This document shows, piece by piece, positions 56,964-64,000 of a stretch of 64,000 nucleotides of DNA. The notes below the pieces were generated by a model. That model searched no databases and had not been told where the DNA came from. It saw only the letters and a list, made by a program, of their open reading frames with translations. Numbering within the stretch: position 1 is the stretch's first letter; each line of letters starts with the position of its first letter. The translations under genes were made by a program, and so were the position numbers. The DNA comes from Clostridia bacterium (GTDB taxonomy: Bacteria > Bacillota > Clostridia > Oscillospirales > CAG-272): contig JAFUQQ010000004.1 in NCBI GenBank assembly GCA_017472285.1, positions 1 through 64,000 on the forward strand. Reading direction: 5' to 3'.

Positions 56964-59381
56964 ATGTCAAATCAAGCCAATCAAACGCTTGCGGGGCGTT
57001 ATCTCGCGGCGAAGAAAGCTCTTTTTGATCAAAAATATGCTTTTCTTAACGAGAAACAAAGAGAAGCGGTTTACACGACAAAAGGTCCTCTGCTCGTGCT
57101 TGCCGGCGCAGGTACCGGCAAGACAACACTCCTTGTCAATCGTATTGCTTACATAATGAAATATGGAAATGCATATCATTCAGAAGCTCTGCCGACGGGA
57201 ATTTCCGAAGAAACCGTTGCGGAAATGGAAAACGCAAAGGACATTTCTGTGGAAGATCTGGATATGTATCTGGAATCCTTTGCTGATCGTTCGGAAATCC
57301 TGGCACCTTGGAACGTCCTTGCGATTACTTTTACCAATAAAGCGGCAAATGAAATGAAATCCCGCTTGGAAAAGGTCCTCGGCGAAGGCGCGAAAGAACT
57401 TTGGTGCGGTACGTTCCATTCCATGTGTTTGCGTATTCTGAGAAAATATGCCGACGTTGTTGACTATAAAAGTAATTTCACGATCTACGACAGTGACGAT
57501 TCTAAAAAACTCATCGGTGAATGTATGAAAATGATGGGGATCGATGAAAAAAATATCCCCGTGCGTACCGTGATGAACCGCATCAGTATGGCGAAAAATA
57601 CGCTCATGACACCGCAGGATTTCGATGCGGAAGTCGGACATGACGTGAAAATGCAGCAGATATCTTCCGTCTATACGCTTTATCAGAACAAGATGAAGGA
57701 AGCGGAAGCGATGGACTTTGATGATATCATCATGCAAACGGTGCTTTTGCTTCGCAAAAGTCCGATCGCGCTGGAACATTATCAAAGACAGTTCCATTAC
57801 GTTCTCGTCGATGAATTTCAGGATACGAACTTCGCGCAATTTGAGCTGGCACTGCTGCTTTCGGGCGGTTACGGCAATCTGATGGTCGTTGGCGATGATG
57901 ACCAGAGTATTTATAAATTCCGCGGTGCGACGATCGAAAATATCCTTCATTTTGATGAAAAATTGCCCGGTACTAAGATCATCAAGCTGGAAGAAAACTA
58001 CCGTTCTACAGAAAACATTCTGAACGCGGCAAACTCCGTGATCCGTCATAATTTCGGCAGACGCGGCAAAGAGCTTTGGTCCAAAAAAGGTGAAGGCAAT
58101 CCGGTCATTGTCAGACAGTTTGAAAATCAGAATGAAGAATCCCGTTTTATTGCCAATAAGATCATGGAGCTTGTGATCCGTGAAAAAAGAAAATATGGTG
58201 ATTTTGCCGTTCTTTACAGAACCAACGCGCAATCTCTCGCAATTGAAAACGTACTTGTGAAAAGCGGACTCCCGTACCGCGTGATTGGCGGACATAAATT
58301 CTTTGAACGCAAAGAAATCAAAGATATCCTTGCGTATCTCAGCGTTGTCAATAATCCGAGCGATAATCTCCGTTTGGAAAGAATCATCAATGAGCCGAAA
58401 CGTAAGATCGGTGAAGCAACGATGGCGGCAGTACGCAGACTTGCGGATGAACGCTCCATTAAAGAACAGCGCGGTGTCGGTATGTTTGAGATCATGGAAA
58501 ACGCGGATAAATATCCGTCCGTTTCCAAGGCGTATAGCAAATTTGTATTGTTCGTTGCGCTGATCCGCAGATTGCAGGCAATGCAAGGTAGAGAAACGCT
58601 TTCTGAACTTGTGCGTCAGACGATCGAGCTTTCCGGTTATATGGCAATGCTTCGTACCGCAGAAGAAAACGGAGAAGGTCCGGAACGTCGTGAAAACGTA
58701 GAAGAATTGATTTCTTACGTTATGGAATATGAAGAAAGAACCGAAGCGCCGACTTTGCAAGGTTTCCTGGAAGAAATTTCTCTTGTAACGGATATTGACG
58801 GTTATAATCAGGGTATGGAAGCGATCGTTCTTATGACGATCCACAGCTCCAAAGGTCTGGAATTCCCCGTTGTATTCCTTCCCGGTATGGAAGAAGGTCT
58901 TTTCCCGAGTCAGCAATCCGCATTTTCTCCTGATGAATTGGAAGAAGAACGCCGCCTTGCTTATGTTGCGTTGACGCGCGCGGAAAAACACGTATTTGCG
59001 CTTTGCGCGAAAGAACGCTTGCTTTTCGGTAAAACACTTTATAATCCGAAATCACGTTTCATTGATGAAATTGCTCCGGAATATAAAAAGGAAACGCTTC
59101 TTGAACAAAAGCCGAAACAAAGAACGGAATTTGGTGAAAAAACAAAGAAGATCACACTTTCCAATGAATTTACTTCAAAATCTTCTCTGATCAGTGAAGT
59201 CGGTAAGACAAAGATCGTTGAAAGTCTTGTCGCAGGTGACCGTGTTTCGCATTATAGCTTCGGTCAGGGTACTGTAATTTCCGTTCAGGAAATGGGTGCA
59301 GACGTACTTTATGAAATCGATTTTGATACAAAGGGCAGAAAGAAATTGATGGCAACTTTCGCCAAATTGCGTAAGATCTGA
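56964..59381 (+). CDS. pcrA: ATP-dependent DNA helicase PcrA (UvrD family)
   Basis: An 805-aa superfamily 1A helicase for repair and replication-transcription conflict. Motifs in order: Walker A GAGTGKTTL (about 50-58), AITFTNKAANEMK, GTFHSMCLRILR, VDEFQDTN, GDDDQSIYKFRGA, LEENYRSTENIL, TIHSSKGLEFPVVF and YVALTRAEKH. The C-terminal Tudor-like RNA polymerase contact domain is present (HYSFGQGTVISVQEMG). An insertion of about 40 residues after motif Ia (SEALPTGISEETVAE to SEILAPW) is longer than in Bacillus PcrA. I start at 56964, 7 nt after GGAAGG, rather than 56958. A strong terminator follows. Confidence 0.93.
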   Translation: MSNQANQTLAGRYLAAKKALFDQKYAFLNEKQREAVYTTKGPLLVLAGAGTGKTTLLVNRIAYIMKYGNAYHSEALPTGISEETVAEMENAKDISVEDLDMYLESFADRSEILAPWNVLAITFTNKAANEMKSRLEKVLGEGAKELWCGTFHSMCLRILRKYADVVDYKSNFTIYDSDDSKKLIGECMKMMGIDEKNIPVRTVMNRISMAKNTLMTPQDFDAEVGHDVKMQQISSVYTLYQNKMKEAEAMDFDDIIMQTVLLLRKSPIALEHYQRQFHYVLVDEFQDTNFAQFELALLLSGGYGNLMVVGDDDQSIYKFRGATIENILHFDEKLPGTKIIKLEENYRSTENILNAANSVIRHNFGRRGKELWSKKGEGNPVIVRQFENQNEESRFIANKIMELVIREKRKYGDFAVLYRTNAQSLAIENVLVKSGLPYRVIGGHKFFERKEIKDILAYLSVVNNPSDNLRLERIINEPKRKIGEATMAAVRRLADERSIKEQRGVGMFEIMENADKYPSVSKAYSKFVLFVALIRRLQAMQGRETLSELVRQTIELSGYMAMLRTAEENGEGPERRENVEELISYVMEYEERTEAPTLQGFLEEISLVTDIDGYNQGMEAIVLMTIHSSKGLEFPVVFLPGMEEGLFPSQQSAFSPDELEEERRLAYVALTRAEKHVFALCAKERLLFGKTLYNPKSRFIDEIAPEYKKETLLEQKPKQRTEFGEKTKKITLSNEFTSKSSLISEVGKTKIVESLVAGDRVSHYSFGQGTVISVQEMGADVLYEIDFDTKGRKKLMATFAKLRKI

Positions 59382-59386
59382 TATAA

Positions 59387-59419
59387 CAAAAAAAGCGGGC
59401 ATTGCCCGCTTTTTTTGTT
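59387..59419 (+). terminator. Terminator between pcrA and the GH127-like gene
   Basis: Stem AAAAAAAGCGGGCA/TGCCCGCTTTTTTT; works for both convergent genes. Confidence 0.85.
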
Positions 59420-59421
59420 AT

Positions 59422-60708
59422 TCAGATAAAAATAATTTTTTGTTTTGCGTTTTTGAGGAATTCGGAGGGAACACGATAATATTTGACGATGGGACAAAGC
59501 TTATGTCCGTCGATCTCCGTAAAGGCTTCCGCATACGGCACAAGATCGGGTGTGATCTCTGTATAGATCACGTCATCATCACTGTAAACACCGCGCATAT
59601 CTTTCGTGACTGTGCCGCTTGTTTCGGTATAAAGCAGTTCCTTGTGTTCGGAAATATACCAAAGACCTTCAGCAAGACGCATCGTGCAACAGAATGGTGC
59701 TTCATAAGATTTCATGGCAAGAAAATCACAGGGACTTTCTGCCGTAACGATCGTATCCGTGCCCGCACCGCCGTTTTCTCTTTGCAAGGTTGCAAAACCA
59801 TTCATATAAATGCGCGCCGCCATTTTGCGATAATTTTCTTTTCCCGTGGCTTTATAAAGTTCAGATGCGAGCATCAGGGAATCGATAACGGCGCAAGGCT
59901 CCGTCCACGTATCCGGTCTTTTCCACCAATTCAGATTCTGATAGGTATACGTCATACCGCCGCCGTGAACATAAAGTTCATAAATGCTGTCAGCACCCTC
60001 AAGATAAAAGGAATCTTCCGTGAGCGTATACATACGCGCCATACCTCTGGCGATGGTCAGCGTGCAATGCGTTTGCGCGCGAATTGCAACTTTGTCAATC
60101 GAGAGATATTTTCGGATCATTACATCAAGAAGCGTTTTCACACGCGCGTCTCGTGTGATTTTGTAGACGTGTGAAAGTCCGTCCACCGCCATAAATGCAC
60201 AACCAACGTCTGTGGAAAGAAGCCATCTGCCGATCACGCCGAGATCTGTTCCGCTGACACCACCCCGATCGACGTTTTCTCTTTCGAGAGGATACGTTTC
60301 ATAAAGTTCTTCCAACGGCAAATAGAGTTTTTCCGCGATGGTTTTCAGTGTTTGCAAGGAAAAATCATCGTGAAATTGCTCGTAATGTTCGCAAAGTCCG
60401 CGTAATACCCAAGAATGTCCCGAAAGACATTGTTCGGAGATGATATTTGTCTGAATCGGACCAAAATAAGAATATACATTCGCTTTTTCGGAATATTGCG
60501 CGAGGAGCTCATCCATGCAGGCGATCTTTTGTCCTGTCAGTTTATAAAGGCTCACAAACGCAAGTAATGCTCGACCTTCTTTATCACCTTGCCATCCGTA
60601 TGCGGACGGAGAAAAGACGTGTCCGATCTGATAATAAGGCTCTTGCAAGCGTTTGAAACTGAGCGCGATGCGTTCCTGTAATTCTTTTTCGGGGAGCGGG
60701 GTTCTCAT
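59422..60708 (-). CDS. Alpha-helical-barrel protein, possibly GH127-like glycosidase
   Basis: A 428-aa protein with the repeated helix pairs of an (alpha/alpha)6 barrel: FSLQTLKTIAEKLY, KTLLDVMIRKYLSID, IDSLMLASELYKATGKENYRKMAARIYMN. The segment APFCCTMRLAEGLWYISEH near residue 345 resembles the Cys-containing active region of GH127 beta-L-arabinofuranosidases (DUF1680), but the protein is shorter than most of them (about 600 aa) and lacks their C-terminal beta domains. It has no export signal. The start at 60708 follows AAGGAGG by 7 nt; the longer frame is unlikely. Its promoter (60769-60797) is consensus. Confidence 0.6.
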   Translation of the reverse strand: MRTPLPEKELQERIALSFKRLQEPYYQIGHVFSPSAYGWQGDKEGRALLAFVSLYKLTGQKIACMDELLAQYSEKANVYSYFGPIQTNIISEQCLSGHSWVLRGLCEHYEQFHDDFSLQTLKTIAEKLYLPLEELYETYPLERENVDRGGVSGTDLGVIGRWLLSTDVGCAFMAVDGLSHVYKITRDARVKTLLDVMIRKYLSIDKVAIRAQTHCTLTIARGMARMYTLTEDSFYLEGADSIYELYVHGGGMTYTYQNLNWWKRPDTWTEPCAVIDSLMLASELYKATGKENYRKMAARIYMNGFATLQRENGGAGTDTIVTAESPCDFLAMKSYEAPFCCTMRLAEGLWYISEHKELLYTETSGTVTKDMRGVYSDDDVIYTEITPDLVPYAEAFTEIDGHKLCPIVKYYRVPSEFLKNAKQKIIFI

Positions 60709-60768
60709 ATCCATGCCTCCTTGTTGCTTCGCATAAATTTCAGAGAAATATTTTCTCTTTTCGCCGCC

Positions 60769-60797
60769 ATTGTACCATAAGAATATCATATTGTCAA
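60769..60797 (-). promoter_or_regulatory. Promoter of the GH127-like gene
   Basis: Minus strand TTGACA (60792-60797), 17-bp spacer, TACAAT (60769-60774). Confidence 0.8.
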
Positions 60798-60810
60798 TAT
60801 CAAAAGCCGT

Positions 60811-60839
60811 GTATAATTTTCTTGGAACGACAAATACTA
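60811..60839 (+). promoter_or_regulatory. Sigma-G-type promoter of spoVT
   Basis: GTATA (60811-60815), 17-bp spacer, AATACTA (60833-60839), one base off the sigma-G -10 consensus CATnnTA. The ATG is 38 nt downstream. Confidence 0.55.
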
Positions 60840-60877
60840 ACATCACAAATCTGTAAAAAACAAGGAGATTTATATAT

Positions 60878-61432
60878 ATGAAAGCAACCGGAATCGTCCG
60901 TAGAATAGATGATCTTGGCAGAGTCGTTATCCCGAAAGAAATCAGAAGAACCATGCGTATCCGCGAGGGTGACCCTCTCGAAATTTATACAGACAGAGAA
61001 GGCGAAGTGATCTTCAAAAAATATTCACCCATCGGCGAACTGATGGAATTTGCTTCCGAATATGCGGAAACACTTTTTAAAACTTGTGGTATGCCTGTCG
61101 CTGTTTGCGATAAGGATTGCGTGATCGCTTGTGCCGGTATTTCTAAAAAAGAATTTGTGGAACGGAAACATTCCGCGGAGATCGAAGGGATTATTGAAGG
61201 CAGAAATCTTTATATCGCTCCGTCTTCCCCGGAAAAAAGAATTTTTCTGACCGATGAAAATAAAAATTATTTCGTTTCTTGTGCAATGCCTATCTTTACG
61301 GAAGGCGATGTGATCGGCTGTGTCGCATCCATTGGTTGTACGGATGGAAAATATTCTTTGCCCGCTTCCGAAATCGAAACCAAACTCATTCAGACAGCAG
61401 CAAGTTTTCTTGGAAGACAGCTTGAATCCTGA
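60878..61432 (+). CDS. spoVT: Stage V sporulation transition-state regulator SpoVT
   Basis: A 184-aa forespore DNA-binding protein that tunes sigma-G genes. The N-terminal AbrB domain (about 1-52) is TGIVRRIDDLGRVVIPKEIR followed by MRIREGDPLEIYT; the C-terminal GAF-like domain (about 60-180) includes GMPVAVCDKDCVIACAGISKK and DVIGCVASIGCTDG. Length equals the standard (178-184 aa). AAGGAG lies before the ATG. A sigma-G-type promoter is upstream, which matches its known control in Bacillus, so the fold, length and promoter all agree. A terminator follows directly. Confidence 0.93.
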   Translation: MKATGIVRRIDDLGRVVIPKEIRRTMRIREGDPLEIYTDREGEVIFKKYSPIGELMEFASEYAETLFKTCGMPVAVCDKDCVIACAGISKKEFVERKHSAEIEGIIEGRNLYIAPSSPEKRIFLTDENKNYFVSCAMPIFTEGDVIGCVASIGCTDGKYSLPASEIETKLIQTAASFLGRQLES

Positions 61433-61446
61433 AAAAATTAATATTT

Positions 61447-61476
61447 CCCCTTTCAATTTTTTGAAAGGGGTTTTTC
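61447..61476 (+). terminator. Terminator after spoVT
   Basis: Stem CCCCTTTCA/TGAAAGGGG with loop ATTTTT, then TTTTT. Confidence 0.85.
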
Positions 61477-61498
61477 TTGCTTTGCAAAACGGCTGTTG

Positions 61499-61993
61499 TT
61501 ATTTCACGGAAAGGATATCGATCTCCAATTCTCCCATTGTCAACTTGATCGGAAGCCTTGTTGTGCGATCGATGTATGCCGTGACAAGACCGTCATGACA
61601 AACAAATACGTCGATGCCGCCAAGGCTTTCTTTTTTGATTTTCCAGATCGTTTCACTCGCTGATAAACGGAAAAGCATGAACCATTCCTTGCATTTCAGA
61701 TATTCCTCTTTTTCTAAGGGCAATACGAAATCTTCATATACCATAGAAATTTTTCCGTCTCGCTCCATACAATATCCGATATCTTTCCGCTTTTCATCCG
61801 TAAAAAATAAAAATAATGTGCCGTCTTTCTTTTCCAAGCGCATCTGAAATTGTTCTCCGTCCGTAATACGAACTGTCATTTCCGTAAATTGCTCTTGATA
61901 TGTAAGCAATTCGCTCATATTCGTTGCCACTCCGCATGATATCAATAAAACTGAATAACATATCAGAATCCAATATACCAAAATTTTTTTCAT
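61499..61993 (-). CDS. Small lipoprotein of unknown function
   Basis: A 164-aa lipoprotein with a short signal peptide (MKKILVYWILICYSVLLISCG) whose lipobox LISC places the anchor at Cys20. The mature part is one beta-rich domain (about 40-164: TVRITDGEQFQMRLEKKDGT, then DGLVTAYIDRTTRLPIKL). The layout recalls the LolA/outer-sheath-like barrels of small clostridial lipoproteins, but no family is certain. The start may be 62002 or 61993; the second gives a cleaner signal. It is convergent to spoVT and alone on its strand. Confidence 0.6.
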   Translation of the reverse strand: MKKILVYWILICYSVLLISCGVATNMSELLTYQEQFTEMTVRITDGEQFQMRLEKKDGTLFLFFTDEKRKDIGYCMERDGKISMVYEDFVLPLEKEEYLKCKEWFMLFRLSASETIWKIKKESLGGIDVFVCHDGLVTAYIDRTTRLPIKLTMGELEIDILSVK

Positions 61994-62060
61994 TCCATCC
62001 ATCCTTATCGTGATTGTTTTTATTATTAATATATTTCTTTCATAAAAATCTATTCCAATA

Positions 62061-62089
62061 TTGAAAAATCATTTTTCTTATGCTATAAT
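62061..62089 (+). promoter_or_regulatory. Promoter of the nucleotidyltransferase gene
   Basis: TTGAAA (62061-62066), 17-bp spacer, TATAAT (62084-62089). Confidence 0.75.
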
Positions 62090-62131
62090 AAATAGTGTAA
62101 AAATTTAAAATTCTGAAAGGATATGATTACA

Positions 62132-63043
62132 ATGACACTGGTTATTATGGCAGCTGGTATGGGCAGCCGTTTCGGCGGTATGAAACAGCTTACTCCCCTC
62201 ACCGATGAAGGCGAATTTATCATGGACTTTACTATCTATGATGCAAAACTTGCAGGCTTTGACAAATTCGTTATCATTATCAAACCCGAAAATGAAGAAC
62301 TCTTTGAAGAAAAAATCGGTCGCAGACTCCGTGCAAACGGTATCGATATCCGTTATGCATATCAGAAACAGGAACTCCCCGAAGGCTTTGAAGTTCCCGA
62401 AGGCCGTGTAAAACCTTTTGGTACAGGTCACGCTATTATGTCTGCCGGTAAGATCGATGATAATTTTGGGGTTGTCAATGCGGATGACTGCTACGGCAGA
62501 GATGCTTTCATGAAGCTCGCAAGCTTCCTTAAGGATGCAAAAGACGGCGAAAAAGCACATTACTGCATGGTCGGCTATCAGGTAAAGAATACTCTCAGCA
62601 ATAACGGTACGGTTTCCAGAGGCGTATGTCTTGCCGATGCTGACAATTACCTCGTTAAAGTAGAAGAACACAAGAAGATCGAACGCAAGGATGACGGTAT
62701 CATCATCAATACCTTTGATGACGGTAGCGTTTGCACGCTCGAAGAAAACACAACCGTTTCCATGAACTGCTTCGGTTTCACACCTTCTTTCTGCAATAAT
62801 CTCTACGATATGTTCGTTGACTTCCTCAACGCTAACAAAGCAGACCTCACAAAATGCGAATTCTTCCTTCCCACTTGCGTTCAGAATCTCATCGATGACG
62901 GCAGTGCTGACGTGAAGATCATCGGTTCCGATGCGGTTTGGCAGGGCGTTACCAATAAAGAAGACAGCGAAATTTTCAGAAACTTTATGCGTTCCGAAAA
63001 AGAAGCGGGCGTATATCCCAAATATCTCTGGGAAATCAGATAA
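62132..63043 (+). CDS. Sugar-nucleotidyltransferase family protein
   Basis: A 303-aa Rossmann-like NTP transferase. The nucleotide motif is MAAGMGSRFGGMKQL (about 6-20, with GxGSRFG and the Lys), followed by KPFGTGHAIMSA and GVVNADDCYGRDAF, whose Asp would bind the metal. These enzymes activate sugar phosphates as NDP-sugars; the base and the sugar cannot be told, as no partner genes are near. Start 62132 is 11 nt from GAAAGG and 62123 only 2 nt, so I prefer 62132. Codon choice is markedly C-ending compared with its neighbours, as in xylA and pgi, suggesting high expression. It has its own promoter and terminator. Confidence 0.85.
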   Translation: MTLVIMAAGMGSRFGGMKQLTPLTDEGEFIMDFTIYDAKLAGFDKFVIIIKPENEELFEEKIGRRLRANGIDIRYAYQKQELPEGFEVPEGRVKPFGTGHAIMSAGKIDDNFGVVNADDCYGRDAFMKLASFLKDAKDGEKAHYCMVGYQVKNTLSNNGTVSRGVCLADADNYLVKVEEHKKIERKDDGIIINTFDDGSVCTLEENTTVSMNCFGFTPSFCNNLYDMFVDFLNANKADLTKCEFFLPTCVQNLIDDGSADVKIIGSDAVWQGVTNKEDSEIFRNFMRSEKEAGVYPKYLWEIR

Positions 63044-63059
63044 CTTTGTTTATAAAATG

Positions 63060-63091
63060 AAAAACGAGAGCCGATGGCTCTCGTTTTTTAT
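63060..63091 (+). terminator. Terminator after the nucleotidyltransferase gene
   Basis: Stem AAAACGAGAGCC/GGCTCTCGTTTT with TTTT tail. Confidence 0.88.
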
Positions 63092-63128
63092 TTCATAGGG
63101 AATTATGCGGAAACAGGTAAAGCACTTG

Positions 63129-63188
63129 CCGCGCGAGATCCATTCGCTTCTTTCGTATCGAAAGTATGCTCAGGATGACGGCGCGCGG
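63129..63188. repeat. Family A dispersed repeat, copy A4 (short)
   Basis: Ends CCGCGCG/CGCGCGG enclose GAGATCCATTCGC, TTTCG-TAT-CGAAAG and CTCAGGATGACG. It matches the middle of A2 and A3 in inverted form. Confidence 0.65.
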
Positions 63189-63204
63189 AATGTCCTTCAG
63201 TTAT

Positions 63205-63303
63205 ATCAAAATCTACGCATTATAAAGTCGGGCGCACCACAGAGAAAGCTTTTTGAGGGTTTCAAAAGGGAACTTTTTCACGAAAAAGTTCCCTTTGAGC
63301 GTA
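63205..63303 (+). repeat. Family D modular repeat, copy D6
   Basis: ATCAAAATCTACGC, ATAAAGTCGGGCGCACCACAG head, AAAGCTTTTTGAGGG, hairpin AAAGGGAACTTTTT/AAAAAGTTCCCTTT (63265-63296). It ends 3 nt from the stop codon of the convergent Crp/Fnr gene. Confidence 0.8.
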
Positions 63304-63306
63304 CCT

Positions 63307-63981
63307 TCAATGCGGAAAGCCCGCAAGTAAGCGGAAATGATTTTTTTCACATTCAAGAACACCTTCACGGCGCAATTTGCCGATCTCTGTGGAAAGTCCG
63401 CTTCGTTCCACTTCGAGATAATCCGCAAGCTCCTGACGGTCATAAGGAACAGTGAAGCTTGCGCTGTGATGCTGTTTGGCTTCTGTCATGAGATACGCGA
63501 TCAGCTTTTCACGTGTATTGCGTTTGGACGTGATCTCGATCTTCTGATGAAATACAATATTTTTCGTTGCGACCACTTTGACGAGATTGAAAATGATCTG
63601 TTTATGAAATTCACAGGAATTGGCGCAAGGGCGCGTGATCTTATGCACATCAATCATCATGATCTCTGTATTTTCCGTTGCGATGATATCCACGGGAATG
63701 GTTTCCAATTCCGCACAAGCATAGCTTTCTCCGAAAATTTGTGAAGATTCCAGATTTGCCATGATACTGCGGTTGCCGTAATAATCGATGCGAATGATCT
63801 GGGCTTCACCCGAAAGCACGATGCCGAGATATTTCGCGGGAGAACCTTCCGAAAATATCGCTTCATCTTTCTTATATTTTTTGATTACCACACCGAAACA
63901 AGAAAGCATAGAAGGTAAATATTCATCCGAGATCGAATCAAATAAAGAACATTTTCGTAAAACATCAAAATATTTTTTCAT
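63307..63981 (-). CDS. Crp/Fnr-family transcriptional regulator
   Basis: A 224-aa regulator with an N-terminal cyclic-nucleotide-binding-type domain (about 15-130, YKKDEAIFSEGSPAKYLGIVLSGEAQI and QIFGESYACAEL), a dimer helix, and a C-terminal winged helix (about 165-224, YDRQELADYLEVERSGLSTEIGKLRREGV). No N-terminal iron-sulfur cysteine set is present, so it is not an oxygen-sensing FNR proper. The ligand is unknown. The start at 63981 follows CGGAG by 7 nt. The window ends 19 bp upstream, so its promoter and neighbours cannot be seen. Confidence 0.88.
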   Translation of the reverse strand: MKKYFDVLRKCSLFDSISDEYLPSMLSCFGVVIKKYKKDEAIFSEGSPAKYLGIVLSGEAQIIRIDYYGNRSIMANLESSQIFGESYACAELETIPVDIIATENTEIMMIDVHKITRPCANSCEFHKQIIFNLVKVVATKNIVFHQKIEITSKRNTREKLIAYLMTEAKQHHSASFTVPYDRQELADYLEVERSGLSTEIGKLRREGVLECEKNHFRLLAGFPH

Positions 63982-64000
63982 AGACAAACTCCGATTTTGT

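Overview
The window looks like chromosome of an endospore-forming member of the Bacillota, class Clostridia, most likely an uncultured gut-type lineage. The evidence is sporulation genes (sigG, spoVT, a spoIIQ-like M23 gene) with matching forespore-type promoters, an AddB-type nuclease, a PcrA helicase, strong AGGAGG-type ribosome binding sites, many TTGACA-17-TATAAT promoters, a xylose pathway and several surface lipoproteins. I see no rRNA, tRNA, CRISPR array, prophage or plasmid backbone. The only intact mobile element I recognise is one IS30-family insertion sequence.

Layout. 1-0.9 kb: a DUF1292 gene followed by a compact structured RNA with its own terminator. 0.9-8.6 kb (minus): three paralogous solute-binding-type lipoproteins in tandem, an IS30 copy upstream of the third, and a Thr-rich lipoprotein with 39-bp tandem repeats. 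8.9-10.4 kb: a SpoIIQ-like M23 protein and an orphan OmpR-type regulator with a degraded receiver. 10.5-14.9 kb: a ParE/ParC-like topoisomerase pair. 15-23 kb (plus): QueG-like reductase, a coiled-coil membrane protein, AddB, the TIGR03960/TIGR03936 radical-SAM pair and a YerC-type TrpR-like repressor. 23-27 kb: SDR oxidoreductase, flavoprotein, alpha/beta hydrolase. 27-31 kb: ECF sigma factor with a small membrane protein, an LRR protein, RibF, a DacF-like protein without catalytic residues, and a small membrane protein. 31-35.5 kb: xylA, xylB, GNAT. 35.9-39.5 kb: sigG, TtcA-like, a 68-aa protein, pgi. 39.8-44 kb (minus): an unknown protein and two tandem GH20-like proteins. 44-50.5 kb (minus): ComEC, then an operon of a GrpE-like protein and two lidless Hsp70 paralogs. 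50.6-54 kb: Lhr-like helicase and VanY-type carboxypeptidase. 54.5-64 kb: a Cys-repeat surface protein, pcrA, a GH127-like protein, spoVT, a small lipoprotein, a nucleotidyltransferase and a Crp/Fnr regulator cut close to its 5' side by the window end.

Functional threads. (1) Sporulation: sigG and the spoIIQ-like gene each carry a near-perfect sigma-F-type promoter, spoVT a sigma-G-type promoter, and the 68-aa gene a weaker sigma-F-like match. (2) Sugar use: xylA with a palindrome over its promoter, xylB, pgi, GH20-like and GH127-like proteins, and lipoproteins that may bind glycans. (3) A self-contained noncanonical chaperone operon (GrpE-like plus two truncated Hsp70s, no J-domain protein next to them).

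The space between genes is unusually rich in dispersed hairpin repeats. I separate four families (A-D below). Families C and D share a common head module but carry different hairpins. C hairpins sit 12-17 nt upstream of four unrelated start codons, and D hairpins sit next to stop codons. This modular arrangement and the Hsp70/GrpE-like operon are the two things I would look at first.
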